A stretch of DNA of 64,000 bases from Corynebacterium hylobatis (GCF_003955685.1 NZ_RXHJ01000016.1:30573-94572), one strand, 5' to 3'; shown: positions 38,381 to 49,381, counted from the first letter of the stretch. Translations and numbers: made by a program. The notes: generated by a model not told the origin, from the sequence alone.

Positions 38381-39667
38381 CTACGTATCTACCACAGCCC
38401 AGGCCATGGACCGGAAACGCCAGACCACGGCCACGAGCCGGATGATGATGAATGCGAGCAGTCCGAGCCAGATGCCGGTCAGTCCGCCGTCGACGGCGAA
38501 GGAGATCCACACGCCGGGCAGGAAACCGAACACGACGGAGGCGATGGTGATCGTGCGCAGGAAGGCGGCGTCACCAGCACCGAGAAGCACACCGTCGAGG
38601 GCGAAGACGGCTCCGCCGAGGATGATCATGATGATCATCAGCCACCAGGGTCCGGCGATGGTGTCCAGCACGGAGGTGTCGGTGGTGAACAGCCGCGGGA
38701 TCACCCCGGCCCCGAGGGCGAAGACCGCACCCAGCGCCCCGGCGAAGATCAGCGAGTACACCGTCACCCGTTGTCCCACCTGCTTCGCGATGCCCACCGT
38801 CCCCCGCCCGAGCGCCGCCCCCGTCAGCGCCTGGGCGGCGATGGCCAGGGAATCAAGCACGAGGGTGATGAAGTTCCACAGCTGGAGCATGATCTGGTGC
38901 GCAGCCAGTGAGGAGGTGCCGAAACGGGCCGCCACGGCCGCCGCGGAGACGAAGGCGACCTGGAAGGACATGGAACGCAGGATCAGGTCCCGGCCCATGA
39001 CCAGCTGGCGGCGCATGATGGACCAGCGCGGCCGCCACCCGCCGCGGTGTTCCCGGGCCAGCGCGATGAGGAAACATGCCGTGGTGATGGCCACGCCGAT
39101 GACGTTGGCCACCGCGGAACCGGGCAGGCCGAACTGCCCCACCAGCACGGGGATGAGCACCGCGCCGGGGATGACACCGGCGAGGGTGAACCACAGCGGC
39201 CGGCGGGTGTCCTGGACACCGCGCAGCCAGCCGTTTCCGGCCATGACCACCAGGGTCAGGGGGATGGCGAAAGCGGCGATGTGCAGCCACTGCGCGGATG
39301 CCGCCGCAGTAGCGGCGTCGCCGGAGAGCGCCAGCGCGATGGGTTCCGCGAGGACCCAGATCGCCGCGGCGATGACCAGGCCGACACCCAGGCCCACCCA
39401 GGTGGCCTGCACGCCCTCCGCCACGGCCTCCTCCCGCTTCCCCGAGCCGTAGAGCCGGGAGGCACGGGCGGTGGTGCCGTAGGACAGGAAAGTCAGCTGG
39501 GTGGTCACCGTCGACTGCACGGTGGTACCCACCGCCAGTGCCGCGAGCTCGGCGGCGCCGAGACGGCCGATGACGGCGGTGTCGAGAAGCAGGTAGAGCG
39601 GGGTGGCGGACAGAACTCCGAGCGCGGGCAGGGCCAGCGCGAAGATCTGCCTGGCGGAGACCGTCAC
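38381..39667 (-). CDS. dinF: MATE-family efflux transporter (DinF type)
   Basis: A 428-residue transporter with twelve hydrophobic segments in two related halves (N-half begins QIFALALPALGVLSATPLYLL; C-half near SMSFQVAFVSAAAVAARFGT). MATE proteins exchange cationic drugs for H+ or Na+; the substrate here is unknown. The start is GTG 39667, overlapping the nrnA TGA. It is the last of rbfA-nrnA-dinF, the same order as in C. glutamicum. Confidence 0.9.
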   Translation of the reverse strand: MTVSARQIFALALPALGVLSATPLYLLLDTAVIGRLGAAELAALAVGTTVQSTVTTQLTFLSYGTTARASRLYGSGKREEAVAEGVQATWVGLGVGLVIAAAIWVLAEPIALALSGDAATAAASAQWLHIAAFAIPLTLVVMAGNGWLRGVQDTRRPLWFTLAGVIPGAVLIPVLVGQFGLPGSAVANVIGVAITTACFLIALAREHRGGWRPRWSIMRRQLVMGRDLILRSMSFQVAFVSAAAVAARFGTSSLAAHQIMLQLWNFITLVLDSLAIAAQALTGAALGRGTVGIAKQVGQRVTVYSLIFAGALGAVFALGAGVIPRLFTTDTSVLDTIAGPWWLMIIMIILGGAVFALDGVLLGAGDAAFLRTITIASVVFGFLPGVWISFAVDGGLTGIWLGLLAFIIIRLVAVVWRFRSMAWAVVDT

Positions 39668-40623
39668 GACGCGCGCAGCTCCTCCAGCAGCTCCGCGAGA
39701 ACCTCAGCTGCGGTGCCGCGGGCGGTGTAACCGGCAGCCGGGATATGCCCGCCGCCACCGAGCGTGACCGCCACCTTCGAGACATCCATCTCGTTGGAGC
39801 GCAACGAGACATGCCAGATGCCCGGCAGTGACTCCTTGAACAGCGCCCCCAGGTCGGTGCCTTCGAGGGAACGCAGGAAATCGACGAGGCTCTCCACCGC
39901 CGGCAGCGAACCGTCCTGGATGAGCTCGTGGTCGGCGATGATCACCGCCGCACGGTGGGTGCCGGCCTCCTCGATCCGCACACCCGACAGGGCACGTCCC
40001 ATCATGCGCAGATCCGTCACGGAACCGGAGTCGAAGAGGTCCGTGGCGATGGTGCGCACATCCAGACCGGTCTCCATGAGCCGGGCGGCGAAGGTGTGCA
40101 TCTGCGGACGCCCCCACCGGAAACTGCCCGTATCGGTGAGCAGGCCCGCGTAGAGCGCATGCGCGATGGGCCGGTCCAGCCGGACCCCCAGATGCTCGAA
40201 GAGGTCGCCCAGGATCGTGGTGGTGGACTCGGCGTAACGGTCGATGAGGTTCACCCGGCCGAAACCGGGGTTGGAGGAGTGGTGGTCGATGACCACGGTG
40301 TCCTGTGCGCGTGCCGCGATCTCCGTCGCGAGCGCACCCACCCGGTCCAGCGAACCGCAGTCCACGGTGATGATCAGGTCCACCTCCGGCAGCCGGTGGG
40401 CGAGCCTGACCTCCTCCGCGCCGGGGATGGTGAGCAGATTCGCGGCGAAGGGCTGCGGTTGTCCGATCAGCCCCACCGCCTGCTTGCCCAGCTGGCGCAG
40501 GGCCTGGACGGTGGCGGACACGGAGCCGATGGCATCCGCGTCGGGGCGCACGTGGCCGACGACGGCGACACAGCGCGCAGCCTCCACGGCGGCCACCGTC
40601 TCGGCATAGGAGGGTTCGGGCAC
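39664..40623 (-). CDS. nrnA: DHH phosphoesterase NrnA (nanoRNase/pAp phosphatase)
   Basis: A 319-residue DHH-DHHA1 enzyme that degrades very short RNAs and 3'-phosphoadenosine 5'-phosphate. Motifs: GHVRPDADAIGS (I), TVDCGSLDRVG (II), VVIDHHSSNPGFG (III, DHH), TDTGSFRWG (IV), and the DHHA1 loop GGGGHIPAAG. The start is GTG 40623, sharing one base with the rbfA stop (TAGTG). It works downstream of RNase J and PNPase, both also encoded in this window. Confidence 0.93.
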   Translation of the reverse strand: MPEPSYAETVAAVEAARCVAVVGHVRPDADAIGSVSATVQALRQLGKQAVGLIGQPQPFAANLLTIPGAEEVRLAHRLPEVDLIITVDCGSLDRVGALATEIAARAQDTVVIDHHSSNPGFGRVNLIDRYAESTTTILGDLFEHLGVRLDRPIAHALYAGLLTDTGSFRWGRPQMHTFAARLMETGLDVRTIATDLFDSGSVTDLRMMGRALSGVRIEEAGTHRAAVIIADHELIQDGSLPAVESLVDFLRSLEGTDLGALFKESLPGIWHVSLRSNEMDVSKVAVTLGGGGHIPAAGYTARGTAAEVLAELLEELRAS

Positions 40624-41060
40624 TACTGACCGTCCTCCGTCTTGTAGGGGTTGGGGTCGCCCGCCGGCTTGGCGTTCTTCTTCAGCTCCGCCAGCTCGGC
40701 GTCGCGGGCCCGGGCCCGCTCCAGCAGTGCCTCCATGTGGGCGGAGGCCTCCGGGACGGTGTCCACCTCGAAGGAGAGGGTCGGGGTGAAGCGGACTCCC
40801 AGCTGGTCACCGACGATCTTGCGGAGCTGGCCGCGGGCGCGGTGGAGGGCCTCCGCGGCGGCCTCGTAGTCCGGCTCCTCGTCGAGGGACTGGCCGCGGA
40901 CGGTGTAGAACACGGTCGCATCGTGCAGGTCGCCGGTGACGCGGGTGTCGGTGACGGTGACCAGCTCCAGACGACGGTCCTTGACCTCGCGTTCAATCGC
41001 AGAGGCCACGATGGTCTGGATGCGTTTTGCCATGCGGGCGGCGCGGGCGTTGTCGGCCAT
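40623..41060 (-). CDS. rbfA: 30S ribosome-binding factor A
   Basis: Needed for late 16S rRNA processing. The 145-residue protein has the KH-like core ([59 protein letters not shown]) and a short polar tail. GAGGAGA lies before ATG 41060, which fixes the start. infB, its usual direct neighbour, is separated here by the second metallophosphoesterase gene. Confidence 0.96.
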   Translation of the reverse strand: MADNARAARMAKRIQTIVASAIEREVKDRRLELVTVTDTRVTGDLHDATVFYTVRGQSLDEEPDYEAAAEALHRARGQLRKIVGDQLGVRFTPTLSFEVDTVPEASAHMEALLERARARDAELAELKKNAKPAGDPNPYKTEDGQ

Positions 41061-41140
41061 GTCGGGCGTCTCCTCGGTAGTCGTTGTCAGAACCTCCGGA
41101 GATTCTACCCCGCGACCCCACTGCGTTTCGACGTCGCCCG

Positions 41141-41935
41141 TCAACCGGTGCGCAGGGCGGGCAGCGGCCAGGCCCGCCGTGGCATGTGCTCCTGCTCGAA
41201 GGGGTAACCGAGGGAGACGTCGAAATGGGGTACCCCGTCGACGCGGATCTCCTCCGGCATGTGCAGATGCCCGTGGATGGCACCGATGGCCCGGTACCGG
41301 GTGGTGAAGTCCCGGGTGGCGGTCGTCCCGCACCACAGGGCCATCTGCGGTTTCGCCATCCGCAGGGTCGGCTCCACGACCAGGGGCCAGTGGTTGATCA
41401 GCAGCGTGGGGCCGTCTGTCTCCGCCAACCGCCGGTGGGAGTAGTCGACCCGTTCCGCGCACCAGGCGGGGATGTCCACGTAGGGGGCGATGAGCAGCTC
41501 ATCGTCGAGGGTGGCCCGGGCGTCGCGGGCGGCGGTGAGAGCCTCCTCCGCGCTCATGCCGGCCGGGCGGAAAGAGTAGTCGTAGAGCGTGAACAGCGGA
41601 ACGACCGTCACGCCGCCGAAGACAGGATACTCGTCCTCGGGCGTGTCGACGCCCACCTCACGCAGCAGCTCCACCAGGCGCAGGTAGCGTTCCCGGCCCT
41701 TGAAACGGTCGGTGCTGCGGGCGAAGAGTTCATGGTTGCCGGGCGTCCAGATGACGCGGGCAAAACGCCGCCGGAGACGGGCGAGGGTGTCGACGACGAT
41801 GTCGATACGCTCGGCCACGTCTCCGGCGACGATGAGCCAGTCCCCCGGATCCGCCGCCTGCAGGCGCTCGACGCGCCCGCGATTGGCGGACCAGGTGACG
41901 TGCAGGTCCGAAACGGACCACAGTGTGCGCGCCAT
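41141..41935 (-). CDS. Metallophosphoesterase, copy 2
   Basis: A 264-residue paralogue of the gene at 37542. Motifs are again complete: [56 protein letters not shown]. The start ATG 41935 lies one base after the infB stop, so it is translated with infB. It stands between infB and rbfA, where other corynebacteria have nothing; with copy 1 only 3 kb away, it looks like a local duplication or an insertion. Confidence 0.9.
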   Translation of the reverse strand: MARTLWSVSDLHVTWSANRGRVERLQAADPGDWLIVAGDVAERIDIVVDTLARLRRRFARVIWTPGNHELFARSTDRFKGRERYLRLVELLREVGVDTPEDEYPVFGGVTVVPLFTLYDYSFRPAGMSAEEALTAARDARATLDDELLIAPYVDIPAWCAERVDYSHRRLAETDGPTLLINHWPLVVEPTLRMAKPQMALWCGTTATRDFTTRYRAIGAIHGHLHMPEEIRVDGVPHFDVSLGYPFEQEHMPRRAWPLPALRTG

Positions 41936-41936
41936 A

Positions 41937-44744
41937 TTAGGTGCGCGGGACCTCGACCTCTTCGAAGACCTCGATCTTGTCGCCGACCTCGATGTTCGGG
42001 TAGGACAGGACCATACCGCACTCGTAGCCTGCGCTGACCTCGGTGACGTCGTCCTTCTCGCGTCGCAGGGACTCGATCTTGACGTTGTCTGCGATGACGT
42101 TGCCGTCGCGGACCAGGCGGGCCTTCGCGTTGCGGCGGACCTTGCCGCTCTCGACCATGCAACCGGCGATCAGGCCGATGGCGGAGGCCTTGAACAGTGC
42201 ACGGATCTCCGCGACACCAACCTCGCGCTCCTCGTAGATCGGCTTCAGCATGCCCTTGAGGGCTGCCTCGACCTCCTCGATGGCCTTGTAGATGACGGTG
42301 TAGTAGCGGATGTCCACGCCCTCGGTGTTGGCCTCCTCGGTGGCCTTGCCCTCGGAACGGACGTTGAACGCGATGATGACTGCGTTGGAGGCGGATGCCA
42401 GCGAGACGTTGGTCTGCGTGACGGCACCGACACCACGGTCGATGATGTTGAGCTCGACCTCGTCCTCCATCTCGATCTTCAGGAGGGACTCCTCCAGCGC
42501 CTCCACGGAGCCGGCGTTGTCACCCTTGAGGATGAGGTTGAGGACACTGGTCTCCTTGAGCACCGCATCCAGATCCTCGAGGGAGACGCGCTTGCGGGCG
42601 CGTGCCTGCGCTGCGGAACGCCTGCGGGCGTCACGCTGTGCGGCGATCTGACGTGCGACACGGTCGTCCTCGACGACGAGCAGGTTGTCGCCGGCGCCGG
42701 GGACGCCGTTGAGGCCCTGCATCTGGACCGGACGGGACGGGCCCGCCTCCTCCACGTCGTGACCGTGCTCATCGATCATGCGGCGGACGCGGCCGTAGGT
42801 GTCACCCACGACAACGGAGTCACCGACGCGGAGGGTACCGCGCTGGACCAGGACGGTGGCCACGGGGCCACGGCCGCGGTCGAGGTTCGCCTCGATGGCG
42901 ACACCCTGGGCGTACATGTCCGGGTTGGCGCGCAGATCCAGGGAGGCATCCGCCGTCAGGACGACAGCCTCGAGCAGCTCATCGATGTTGGTGCCCTGCT
43001 TCGCGGAGATGTCGACGAACATGGTGTCGCCGCCGTACTCCTCCGGAACCAGACCGTACTCGGTGAGCTGGCCACGGATCTTCTCCGGGGAGGCCTCCGG
43101 CTTATCGATCTTGTTCACCGCGACGACGATCGGCACATCGGCCGCCTTCGCGTGGTTGATGGCCTCCACCGTCTGCGGCATGACACCGTCGTCGGCGGCG
43201 ACCACGAGGATCGCGATGTCCGTGGACTTGGCACCACGGGCACGCATGGCGGTGAACGCCTCGTGACCCGGGGTATCCAGGAAGGTGAGCCGACGCTCAC
43301 GGCCCTCGATCTCACGACCGATCTGGTAGGCACCGATGCCCTGGGTGATGCCGCCGGCCTCACCCGCACCGACCTCAGCCTTACGGATGGTGTCGAGCAG
43401 TCGGGTCTTACCGTGGTCGACGTGACCCATGACGGTCACGACCGGCGGACGCTTGGCCAGGTCATCCTCGCCACCCTCGTCCTCACCGAACTGCAGGTCG
43501 AAGGACTGGAGAAGCTCGCGGTCCTCGTCCTCCGGGGAGACGACCTCAACGACGTAGTTGATCTCCTGACCGAGCAGCTGGAGAGTCTCCTCCGGCACGG
43601 CTGCGGTGGCGGTGATCATCTCGCCCAGGTTGAACAGCGCCTGGACCAGTGCGGCCGGATCGGCGTTGATCTTGTCCGCGAAATCGGACAGGGAGGCGCC
43701 ACGACGCAGGCGGATGCTCTGGCCACGGCCGTCGGGCAGACGGACGCCACCGATGATGTTCGGCGCCTGCATTGCCTCGTACTCGGAGCGCTTCTGACGC
43801 TTCGACTTACGGCCACGACGCGGTGCGCCACCCGGACGCCCGAAGGCACCCGCGGTGCCGCCACGGCGTCCGCCGCCACGGAAACCGCCGCCGCCCGGAC
43901 CGCCGCCCGGACGACCGCCGGGGCCGCCCTGGCCACCACGGCCACGACCGGCTCCGGCCGCCTTCTGCGGCATCTGGCCCGGGGTCGGGGCCTGGGAGGC
44001 CGGAGGCATGTTGGCCGGGGACGGACGACGTCCGCCGCCCTGTGCCGGACGGTCACCACCGGGACGCGGGGCACCCTGGCCGCCGGGACGCGGTGCGCCC
44101 TGGCCGCCACGGCCGCCGGGACGGGGACCGCCCTGGCCACGGCCGCCGCCCGGACGCGGTGCCGGACGCTCGCCGCCGGAAGAGAACGGGTTATTGGCCA
44201 CGCGGGGACGACCGCCCGGACGCGGCATGGGACGCGGCATGGCGTTGGCCGGGGTGGGGCGCTCCCCACCCGGCTTCGGTGCGCCACCCGGCTTCGGACC
44301 GGGCTTGGCTGCGGCCGGACCCGGCTTCGGGCCCGGCTTGGCTGCGGCAGCCGGCTTGGGGGCCGGAGCCGGTGCGGCAGGCTTGGCCGCCGCGGCCGGA
44401 CTCGGAGCGGGCTTGGCTGCGGCAGCCGGCTTGGGGGCCGGTGCCGGCGCCGGTGCAGCCGGCTTGGGGGCTGCCGGACCCGGCTTCGGGCCGGGCCTGG
44501 GGGCCGTTGCTCCCGGCTTCGGGGCAGGCTTCGCTGCCGCCGCACCGGGCTTCGGGGCCGCTGCTCCCGGCTTGGGGGCGGCCTCCTTCTCGTAGAGATC
44601 CAGCATCTTTCGGACCACCGGGGGTTCCACGGTGGAAGATGCGGTCTTGACGAACTCACCCTGCTCCTTGAGCGTGGCAAGCAGTTCCTTGCTGGTTACG
44701 CCGAGCTTCTTGGCGAGCTCGTGGACGCGTAGCTTTCCGGGCAC
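41937..44744 (-). CDS. infB: Translation initiation factor IF-2
   Basis: IF-2 places initiator tRNA on the ribosome. The 935-residue protein has an IF2-N start ([20 protein letters not shown]), a long linker of about 280 residues made of Ala/Pro/Lys/Gly and Arg/Gly repeats, a second IF2-N region, and the G-domain ([33 protein letters not shown]), then domains II-IV ending [10 protein letters not shown]. The start is GTG 44744 behind AGGAGA. A perfect hairpin lies in its leader. Confidence 0.97.
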   Translation of the reverse strand: MPGKLRVHELAKKLGVTSKELLATLKEQGEFVKTASSTVEPPVVRKMLDLYEKEAAPKPGAAAPKPGAAAAKPAPKPGATAPRPGPKPGPAAPKPAAPAPAPAPKPAAAAKPAPSPAAAAKPAAPAPAPKPAAAAKPGPKPGPAAAKPGPKPGGAPKPGGERPTPANAMPRPMPRPGGRPRVANNPFSSGGERPAPRPGGGRGQGGPRPGGRGGQGAPRPGGQGAPRPGGDRPAQGGGRRPSPANMPPASQAPTPGQMPQKAAGAGRGRGGQGGPGGRPGGGPGGGGFRGGGRRGGTAGAFGRPGGAPRRGRKSKRQKRSEYEAMQAPNIIGGVRLPDGRGQSIRLRRGASLSDFADKINADPAALVQALFNLGEMITATAAVPEETLQLLGQEINYVVEVVSPEDEDRELLQSFDLQFGEDEGGEDDLAKRPPVVTVMGHVDHGKTRLLDTIRKAEVGAGEAGGITQGIGAYQIGREIEGRERRLTFLDTPGHEAFTAMRARGAKSTDIAILVVAADDGVMPQTVEAINHAKAADVPIVVAVNKIDKPEASPEKIRGQLTEYGLVPEEYGGDTMFVDISAKQGTNIDELLEAVVLTADASLDLRANPDMYAQGVAIEANLDRGRGPVATVLVQRGTLRVGDSVVVGDTYGRVRRMIDEHGHDVEEAGPSRPVQMQGLNGVPGAGDNLLVVEDDRVARQIAAQRDARRRSAAQARARKRVSLEDLDAVLKETSVLNLILKGDNAGSVEALEESLLKIEMEDEVELNIIDRGVGAVTQTNVSLASASNAVIIAFNVRSEGKATEEANTEGVDIRYYTVIYKAIEEVEAALKGMLKPIYEEREVGVAEIRALFKASAIGLIAGCMVESGKVRRNAKARLVRDGNVIADNVKIESLRREKDDVTEVSAGYECGMVLSYPNIEVGDKIEVFEEVEVPRT

Positions 44745-44765
44745 TTTTCTCCTCTTGTTATTACC

Positions 44766-44804
44766 AGAGGTCGAGTCAAGCCCCGGAAAGGGAACTCGAC
44801 CTCT
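44766..44804 (-). promoter_or_regulatory. Hairpin in the infB leader
   Basis: A perfect 11-bp inverted repeat AGAGGTCGAGT / ACTCGACCTCT with a 17-nt loop, 21 nt upstream of the infB start and 49 nt after the ylxR stop. No U-tract follows, so it is more likely a leader structure or processing site than a full terminator. Confidence 0.6.
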
Positions 44805-44853
44805 AGATGATGTCTGTGACTTTCATCGCTGATGCTTCATTGTGCTGTGCTCA

Positions 44854-45165
44854 TCAGTGTTCGGTCTTCCTTGTGATGTCGGGTCCGGCGGCCTGCGCCG
44901 CCAAGTACGTGCGTACGGGACCTGTGTCCGGGATTCTCCCGGACACCCGAAACGCCCGCCCGAAGGCGCGGCGTTGTTCCGCCAGCTCGAGTGCCGCGAG
45001 ATCAGGAGTGATCCATGCTCCCCTGCCGGGGAGGCTGCGGGAGGGGTCCGCCAGGAGGCGGTTCTCATCCGCGGGATCGACGACCACCCGGAGCAGCTCC
45101 GTGTCCGGTCTGCGTTCGCGGGTGGCGATGCAGGTACGGACGCGGATCTCACGGGTCTGCGTCAT
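44854..45165 (-). CDS. ylxR: YlxR-family RNA-binding protein
   Basis: A 103-residue DUF448/YlxR protein: RTCIATRERRPDTELLRVVV and the conserved LPGRGAWITPDLAALELAE. Such proteins sit between nusA and infB in most Gram-positives; YlxR has been described as an RNA- or RNase P-binding protein and regulator. GGAGAC precedes ATG 45165. It belongs to the rimP-nusA-ylxR-infB unit. Confidence 0.9.
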   Translation of the reverse strand: MTQTREIRVRTCIATRERRPDTELLRVVVDPADENRLLADPSRSLPGRGAWITPDLAALELAEQRRAFGRAFRVSGRIPDTGPVRTYLAAQAAGPDITRKTEH

Positions 45166-45262
45166 TCGTCTCCTACAGAAAGCCTGATCATCAACGGCAC
45201 GTGGGCCATCGAACAGTTTACGCTATTTTCACCTGGAATTGAACTCCCGGCTGCACTCGGGG

Positions 45263-46255
45263 TCAGTTGATGTCCGAATGGATGTCGATTTTCCAGCCCG
45301 TGAGGCGTGCGGCGAGGCGGGCGTTCTGCCCTTCCCGGCCGATGGCGAGGGAGAGCTGGTAGTCCGGAACAGTCACGCGCGCGGTCTGGGCCTCGGCATC
45401 CGTGATCTCCACGCGGACGACCTTGGACGGGGCGAGGGCGTTGCCGACGTAGGTGGCGGGGTCCTCGGAGAAGTCGATGATGTCGATCTTCTCTCCTCCC
45501 AGCTCGTTCATGATGTTGGTCACGCGCTGTCCCTTGGGGCCGATGCAGGCGCCCTTGGCGTTGAGCCCCTTGACCTTGCCGGAGACGGAGACCTTGGAGC
45601 GGTGGCCGGCCTCGCGGGCGATGCCGAGGATCTCGACGGAACCGTCGGCGACCTCGGGCACCTCCAGCTCGAACAGTCCGCGGACGAGTTCCGGGTGGGT
45701 GCGCGAGAGGTTGACCTGCACGTTGCGGGGACCCTTGTTCACGCCCACGATGTAGGCCTTGATGCGGTCGCCGTGCTTCAGCTTCTCGCCGGGGATCTGC
45801 TCGGCGGGAAGCAGGATACCGTCCTGGGGGTCGGCCTCGGTGCCGAGCTGGACGATGACGATGCCGCGGGAGTTCGCGGTCTCGTCCTTCTGCACCACAC
45901 CGGAGACCACGCGGCCCTCGAAGGCCTGGTACTCGTCGAAGAGGCGGACGTTCTCCGCCTCGCGGAGGCGCTTGACGATGGCCTCGCGGACCACCTGGGC
46001 GCTCAGGCGCGCGAAATTATCGGGGGTGTCGTCGTATTCGGAGCCGACCTCGCCGTCCTCGTCGAGTTCGGAGACGATGACCGCGACGGAGCCGGTGTCC
46101 TGGTCGATGTCCACGCGGGCCCGGGAGTCCCCCTCCTCACCACGGTATTCGCGGTAGGCCTGGATGAGTGCGCTGCCGATCGTGCGGAGCATGTCGTCCA
46201 CCGGGATGGACTTCTCCTTCTCGATGGTCCTCAGCGCAGCCATGTCGATATTCAC
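45263..46255 (-). CDS. nusA: Transcription termination/antitermination factor NusA
   Basis: NusA binds RNA polymerase and controls pausing and termination. The 330 residues cover the N-terminal domain ([20 protein letters not shown]), the S1 domain ([12 protein letters not shown]), KH1 ([12 protein letters not shown]... [11 protein letters not shown]) and KH2 ([20 protein letters not shown]). It lacks the C-terminal acidic repeats, as usual for actinobacteria. The start is GTG 46255, overlapping the rimP stop (GTGA). A 97-bp gap follows to ylxR. Confidence 0.97.
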   Translation of the reverse strand: MNIDMAALRTIEKEKSIPVDDMLRTIGSALIQAYREYRGEEGDSRARVDIDQDTGSVAVIVSELDEDGEVGSEYDDTPDNFARLSAQVVREAIVKRLREAENVRLFDEYQAFEGRVVSGVVQKDETANSRGIVIVQLGTEADPQDGILLPAEQIPGEKLKHGDRIKAYIVGVNKGPRNVQVNLSRTHPELVRGLFELEVPEVADGSVEILGIAREAGHRSKVSVSGKVKGLNAKGACIGPKGQRVTNIMNELGGEKIDIIDFSEDPATYVGNALAPSKVVRVEITDAEAQTARVTVPDYQLSLAIGREGQNARLAARLTGWKIDIHSDIN

Positions 46256-46806
46256 TTGTTTTCCTCCTGCCAGGCGAGAGCCTGGTCATAGTCGAGTCCC
46301 GTCAGCTCGGTTTCCGCTGCCGGGGGTGTGGCGAACTCAATTTCTACCACCGCACGGGGGTTTTCGGAAAATTCCAGGACGCGCATCTCGCAGCCCTTCT
46401 TCACCGGCCGCACGAGCACCACGGAATCCTCGCCGGGGGCCAGTGCACCGACCCGCCACACGGACTTCTGACCGTCCTCGAGCAGCTCCACCAGGCGGTT
46501 GCGGTTGCGGCGCCAGTGGCGCGGCAGGGTCAGGGGGGCGTCGACACCCGGGGTGGAGACCTCGAGGGTATAACCGGCGCCGAGGTTGACCTCGCCGCGC
46601 TCCTCGGCGGCGTCGAGACGCGCGGAGACCTCCTGGGAGACCGCCTCGAGCAGGTCGAGGTCGGGCCGGGAGTCCGAGTCCACCCGGATGCTGACCACGG
46701 ATTTGCGGCCCGCACGCGTGACCTTGATGCCCTCGATGTCGAGACCGCAGGAGTCGGTGACGGGAGTGATCAGTGTGACTAGTTCGTCTTCGCCGGGGAA
46801 TGCCAT
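46252..46806 (-). CDS. rimP: Ribosome maturation factor RimP
   Basis: Required for 30S assembly. The 184-residue protein has the DUF150 N-domain ([60 protein letters not shown]) and a C-terminal SH3-like domain. I chose ATG 46806 because -10 TAGGCT (46814-46819) ends 7 nt before it; ATG 46812 lies only 1 nt from the hexamer. First gene of the nusA-infB operon. Confidence 0.94.
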   Translation of the reverse strand: MAFPGEDELVTLITPVTDSCGLDIEGIKVTRAGRKSVVSIRVDSDSRPDLDLLEAVSQEVSARLDAAEERGEVNLGAGYTLEVSTPGVDAPLTLPRHWRRNRNRLVELLEDGQKSVWRVGALAPGEDSVVLVRPVKKGCEMRVLEFSENPRAVVEIEFATPPAAETELTGLDYDQALAWQEENK

Positions 46807-46813
46807 GCCCATC

Positions 46814-46832
46814 AGCCTATCGCGGGTAGGGT
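46814..46832. promoter_or_regulatory. Back-to-back -10 elements of rimP and the lipoprotein
   Basis: Reverse-strand TAGGCT (46814-46819) and forward TAGGGT (46827-46832) are 7 bp apart in a 33-bp intergenic region. Each ends 7 nt before its start codon, so both mRNAs should be leaderless and the two promoters compete for the same DNA. Confidence 0.62.
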
Positions 46833-46839
46833 GTCGGCT

Positions 46840-47610
46840 GTGAAACGTCGACTCGCCCTCCTTCTCACCCTGCCGCTGCTGGCCTCCTGCTCCGTCGGGG
46901 ACGTGGCCTCTGCGCTGGGGCCGCGGCCGAATTCCCAGGTCGCCGAGCTGGCGGACCGGGCGGCCAGCGACGCCGCCGCACTCGACGGTGCGGCCGCCGA
47001 GTTGCGGGCCCGCCATGCGGCGGAGCTCGCCGCCGAGATCACGCGACTGTGCGGCACCCACGCCGACGGCACCGTCCCCGAGTCCTGCGCCTTCCAGACC
47101 GAGGTGACAGAGCTGCCTGAGGCGGACGTCGACGATTCCCTGCTGCTGAGCCTGGATACGGCAGTGCCGGAGGAATCCCGCGCGCTGGTCATCCGGCAGG
47201 CCGTGGACCTGGCGGAACTGGAGGAGCGGGACCTGCCCGCAGACGCCCAGGTCAGCGACAGCCGCGACATCGATGCCGCCCGCGATCTGCTGCGCCGCGA
47301 GTACGCCGCTGCCTGGGGCCTGGGGCTGGCCCGCGCGTACCTCTCCCCCGCCCGCGGCGCGGAGATCGATGAGTTTCTCGACGCCCACGACGAGCGCATC
47401 CTCGCCCTGCGCGAGGTGCTCGCCCCCCATGGCGAGGTGCCCGTCGCAGAAGCCGGCTACGAGCTTGCGGGCGGCACCGCACCGGCGGATGAGGCATTGG
47501 TCGCCAGCCTGCAGGAGGAACTGCGGCAGGTCTGGCTCAACGCTGCGGTGCAGGCCCACGACACCCCCTGGCGGGAGTTCGCGGTCTACGGCACCGCGAG
47601 CATCAACTAG
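46840..47610 (+). CDS. Lipoprotein with ferritin-like (DUF4439-type) C-terminus
   Basis: A 256-residue secreted protein. The signal [18 protein letters not shown] gives a lipobox LASC at Cys 17. The rest is Ala/Glu/Asp-rich helix, with residues 145-250 ([40 protein letters not shown]) resembling the DUF4439 helical bundle. M. tuberculosis has Rv2843/Rv2844 in this slot between rimP and proS. GTG 46840 is the leaderless start. The last 4 bp overlap proS on the other strand. Confidence 0.8.
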   Translation: MKRRLALLLTLPLLASCSVGDVASALGPRPNSQVAELADRAASDAAALDGAAAELRARHAAELAAEITRLCGTHADGTVPESCAFQTEVTELPEADVDDSLLLSLDTAVPEESRALVIRQAVDLAELEERDLPADAQVSDSRDIDAARDLLRREYAAAWGLGLARAYLSPARGAEIDEFLDAHDERILALREVLAPHGEVPVAEAGYELAGGTAPADEALVASLQEELRQVWLNAAVQAHDTPWREFAVYGTASIN

Positions 47611-49349
47611 CCGCGGACCAGTTCGACGACCTTCGCCACGGCCTCATCGGCGGCGACGTCGAGGGTCTCGCCGCAGCGGATGCGCAGCTCGACCTTGCCC
47701 TCGGCGAAGGACCGGCCGAGGACCACGGCGAAGGGCATGCCGAGCAGCTCGGAGTCCTTGAACTTGACGCCGGGGCTGACCTTGGGACGGTCGTCGAAAA
47801 GCACCTCGATGCCGGCGGCGTCGAGCTCGGCGACCATGCGGTCCCCGGCCTCCAGGGCGGCTGCATCCTTGTTCGCCACGACCACGTGCACCTGGTACGG
47901 GGCGATCTCGACCGGCCAGTTGAGGCCCTTGTCATCATGGCGCTGCTCGGCGAGCACGGCCATGAGACGGGAGACGCCGATGCCGTAGGAACCCATGGTG
48001 GGGATGGAGCGTTTGCCGTTGACGTCGAGGATCTGCACGTCGAAGGCCTCGGTGTACTTGCGGCCCAGCTGGAAGATGTGGCCGATCTCAATGCCACGCT
48101 CCAGCGTCAGGGTGCCCTGGCCTTCCGGGGCCGGATCACCCTCGCGGATCTCGGCGGCCTCAACGAAACCGTCGACCTCGAAGTCACGGCCGGCGACCAG
48201 CCCGACGACATGGCGGTTGGGGGCGTCGGCACCCGTGATCCAGGCGGTACCGGTGACCACGCGCGGATCAGCGAGCACGCGCACACCGTTGGCAGCCAGA
48301 CCGCGCGGGCCGACGTAACCGCGGACGAGGAAGGGGTTCTTCCTGAAGTCCACGTCCTCGGCCATGGCGACCTCGGCCGGCTCCAGGGAGGCCTCGAGGC
48401 GCTTCATGTCCACCTCGCGGTCGCCGGGGACGAGCACGCCGAGCAGCTCCGGCTCCTCCGCACCCGGCTCGGTGACCTTGACCACCACGCACTTGAGGGT
48501 GTCGGCGGCGGTGACATCCAGACCCTGGGAGTTCGCCCAGTCCACCAGGGTGGCGATGGTCTCCGCATCCGGGGTCTCATGCTCCACGGCCGCAGGCAGC
48601 CCCTCCACGGGACGCTCGGTGCCCGGCTGGGTGACCACGGCCTCCACGTTCGCGGCGTAGTCGCCGCCGGTGGCGCGGACGAAGCTGTCCTCACCGTTCC
48701 CGCTCAGCGCCAGGAACTCCTCGGAGGCGGAACCGCCCATCGCGCCGGAGGTGGCCTGGCAGATGGCGTAGGAGATACCCAGGCGGTCGAAGATGCGCTG
48801 GTAGGCGGCGCGGTGTGCCTGGTAGGAGGCCTCCAGGCCGGCGTCATCCATGTCGAAGGAATAGGAGTCCTTCATCACGAACTCACGTCCACGCAGGATG
48901 CCGGCCCGCGGGCGGGCCTCATCACGGTATTTGGTCTGGATCTGGTACAGCATGACCGGGAAGTCCTTGTAGGAGGAGTACAGGTCCTTGACCGCGGAGG
49001 TGAACATCTCCTCGTGGGTCGGCCCGAGCAGCATGTCCGTGCCGCGGCGGTCCTGCAGCCGGAAGAGTTCCTCGCCGTACTCGGTCCACCGGTCAGTGGT
49101 CTCGTAGGGCTCACGCGGCAGCAGCGCCGGGAAGAGGAGTTCCTGTCCACCGATCGCGTTGATCTCCTCACGCACGACGTCCTCGATCTTGCGCAGGGTC
49201 CGCAGGCCCAGCGGGAGCCAGGAATAGACACCCGGGGCGGCGCGGCGGATGTAGCCGGCGCGGACAAGCAGCTTGTGGCTGGGGACCTCGGCATCAGCGG
49301 GGTCTTCGCGCAGAGTGCGCAGAAACAGCGTGGACAGACGTGTGATCAT
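47607..49349 (-). CDS. proS: Prolyl-tRNA synthetase
   Basis: Charges tRNA-Pro. The 580-residue, bacterial-type enzyme has the class II core ([20 protein letters not shown] motif; [24 protein letters not shown] motif 2), a YbaK-like editing insertion near residues 230-390, motif 3 around [16 protein letters not shown], and an anticodon-binding end. ATG 49349 lies 8 nt from -10 TAATGT (49358-49363), giving a leaderless mRNA; it is divergent from yaaA. Confidence 0.96.
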   Translation of the reverse strand: MITRLSTLFLRTLREDPADAEVPSHKLLVRAGYIRRAAPGVYSWLPLGLRTLRKIEDVVREEINAIGGQELLFPALLPREPYETTDRWTEYGEELFRLQDRRGTDMLLGPTHEEMFTSAVKDLYSSYKDFPVMLYQIQTKYRDEARPRAGILRGREFVMKDSYSFDMDDAGLEASYQAHRAAYQRIFDRLGISYAICQATSGAMGGSASEEFLALSGNGEDSFVRATGGDYAANVEAVVTQPGTERPVEGLPAAVEHETPDAETIATLVDWANSQGLDVTAADTLKCVVVKVTEPGAEEPELLGVLVPGDREVDMKRLEASLEPAEVAMAEDVDFRKNPFLVRGYVGPRGLAANGVRVLADPRVVTGTAWITGADAPNRHVVGLVAGRDFEVDGFVEAAEIREGDPAPEGQGTLTLERGIEIGHIFQLGRKYTEAFDVQILDVNGKRSIPTMGSYGIGVSRLMAVLAEQRHDDKGLNWPVEIAPYQVHVVVANKDAAALEAGDRMVAELDAAGIEVLFDDRPKVSPGVKFKDSELLGMPFAVVLGRSFAEGKVELRIRCGETLDVAADEAVAKVVELVRG

Positions 49350-49357
49350 GAGCAGTC

Positions 49358-49374
49358 ACATTACCCGGTACCCT
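49358..49374. promoter_or_regulatory. Back-to-back -10 elements of proS and yaaA
   Basis: Reverse-strand TAATGT (49358-49363) and forward TACCCT (49369-49374) lie 5 bp apart in a 32-bp gap; start codons follow after 8 and 7 nt. Confidence 0.62.
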
Positions 49375-49381
49375 ACTGGGC

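Noticed and set aside
44245..44600. Repetitive GC-rich DNA in infB, resembling a tandem repeat array
   Set aside because: It encodes the Ala/Pro/Lys linker of IF-2, which is normally repetitive; not a DNA repeat in its own right.
41700..44732. A 1010-codon open frame opposite infB
   Set aside because: It is the antisense shadow of infB, whose G-domain motifs and codon pattern are clear; high GC leaves long stop-free antisense frames.
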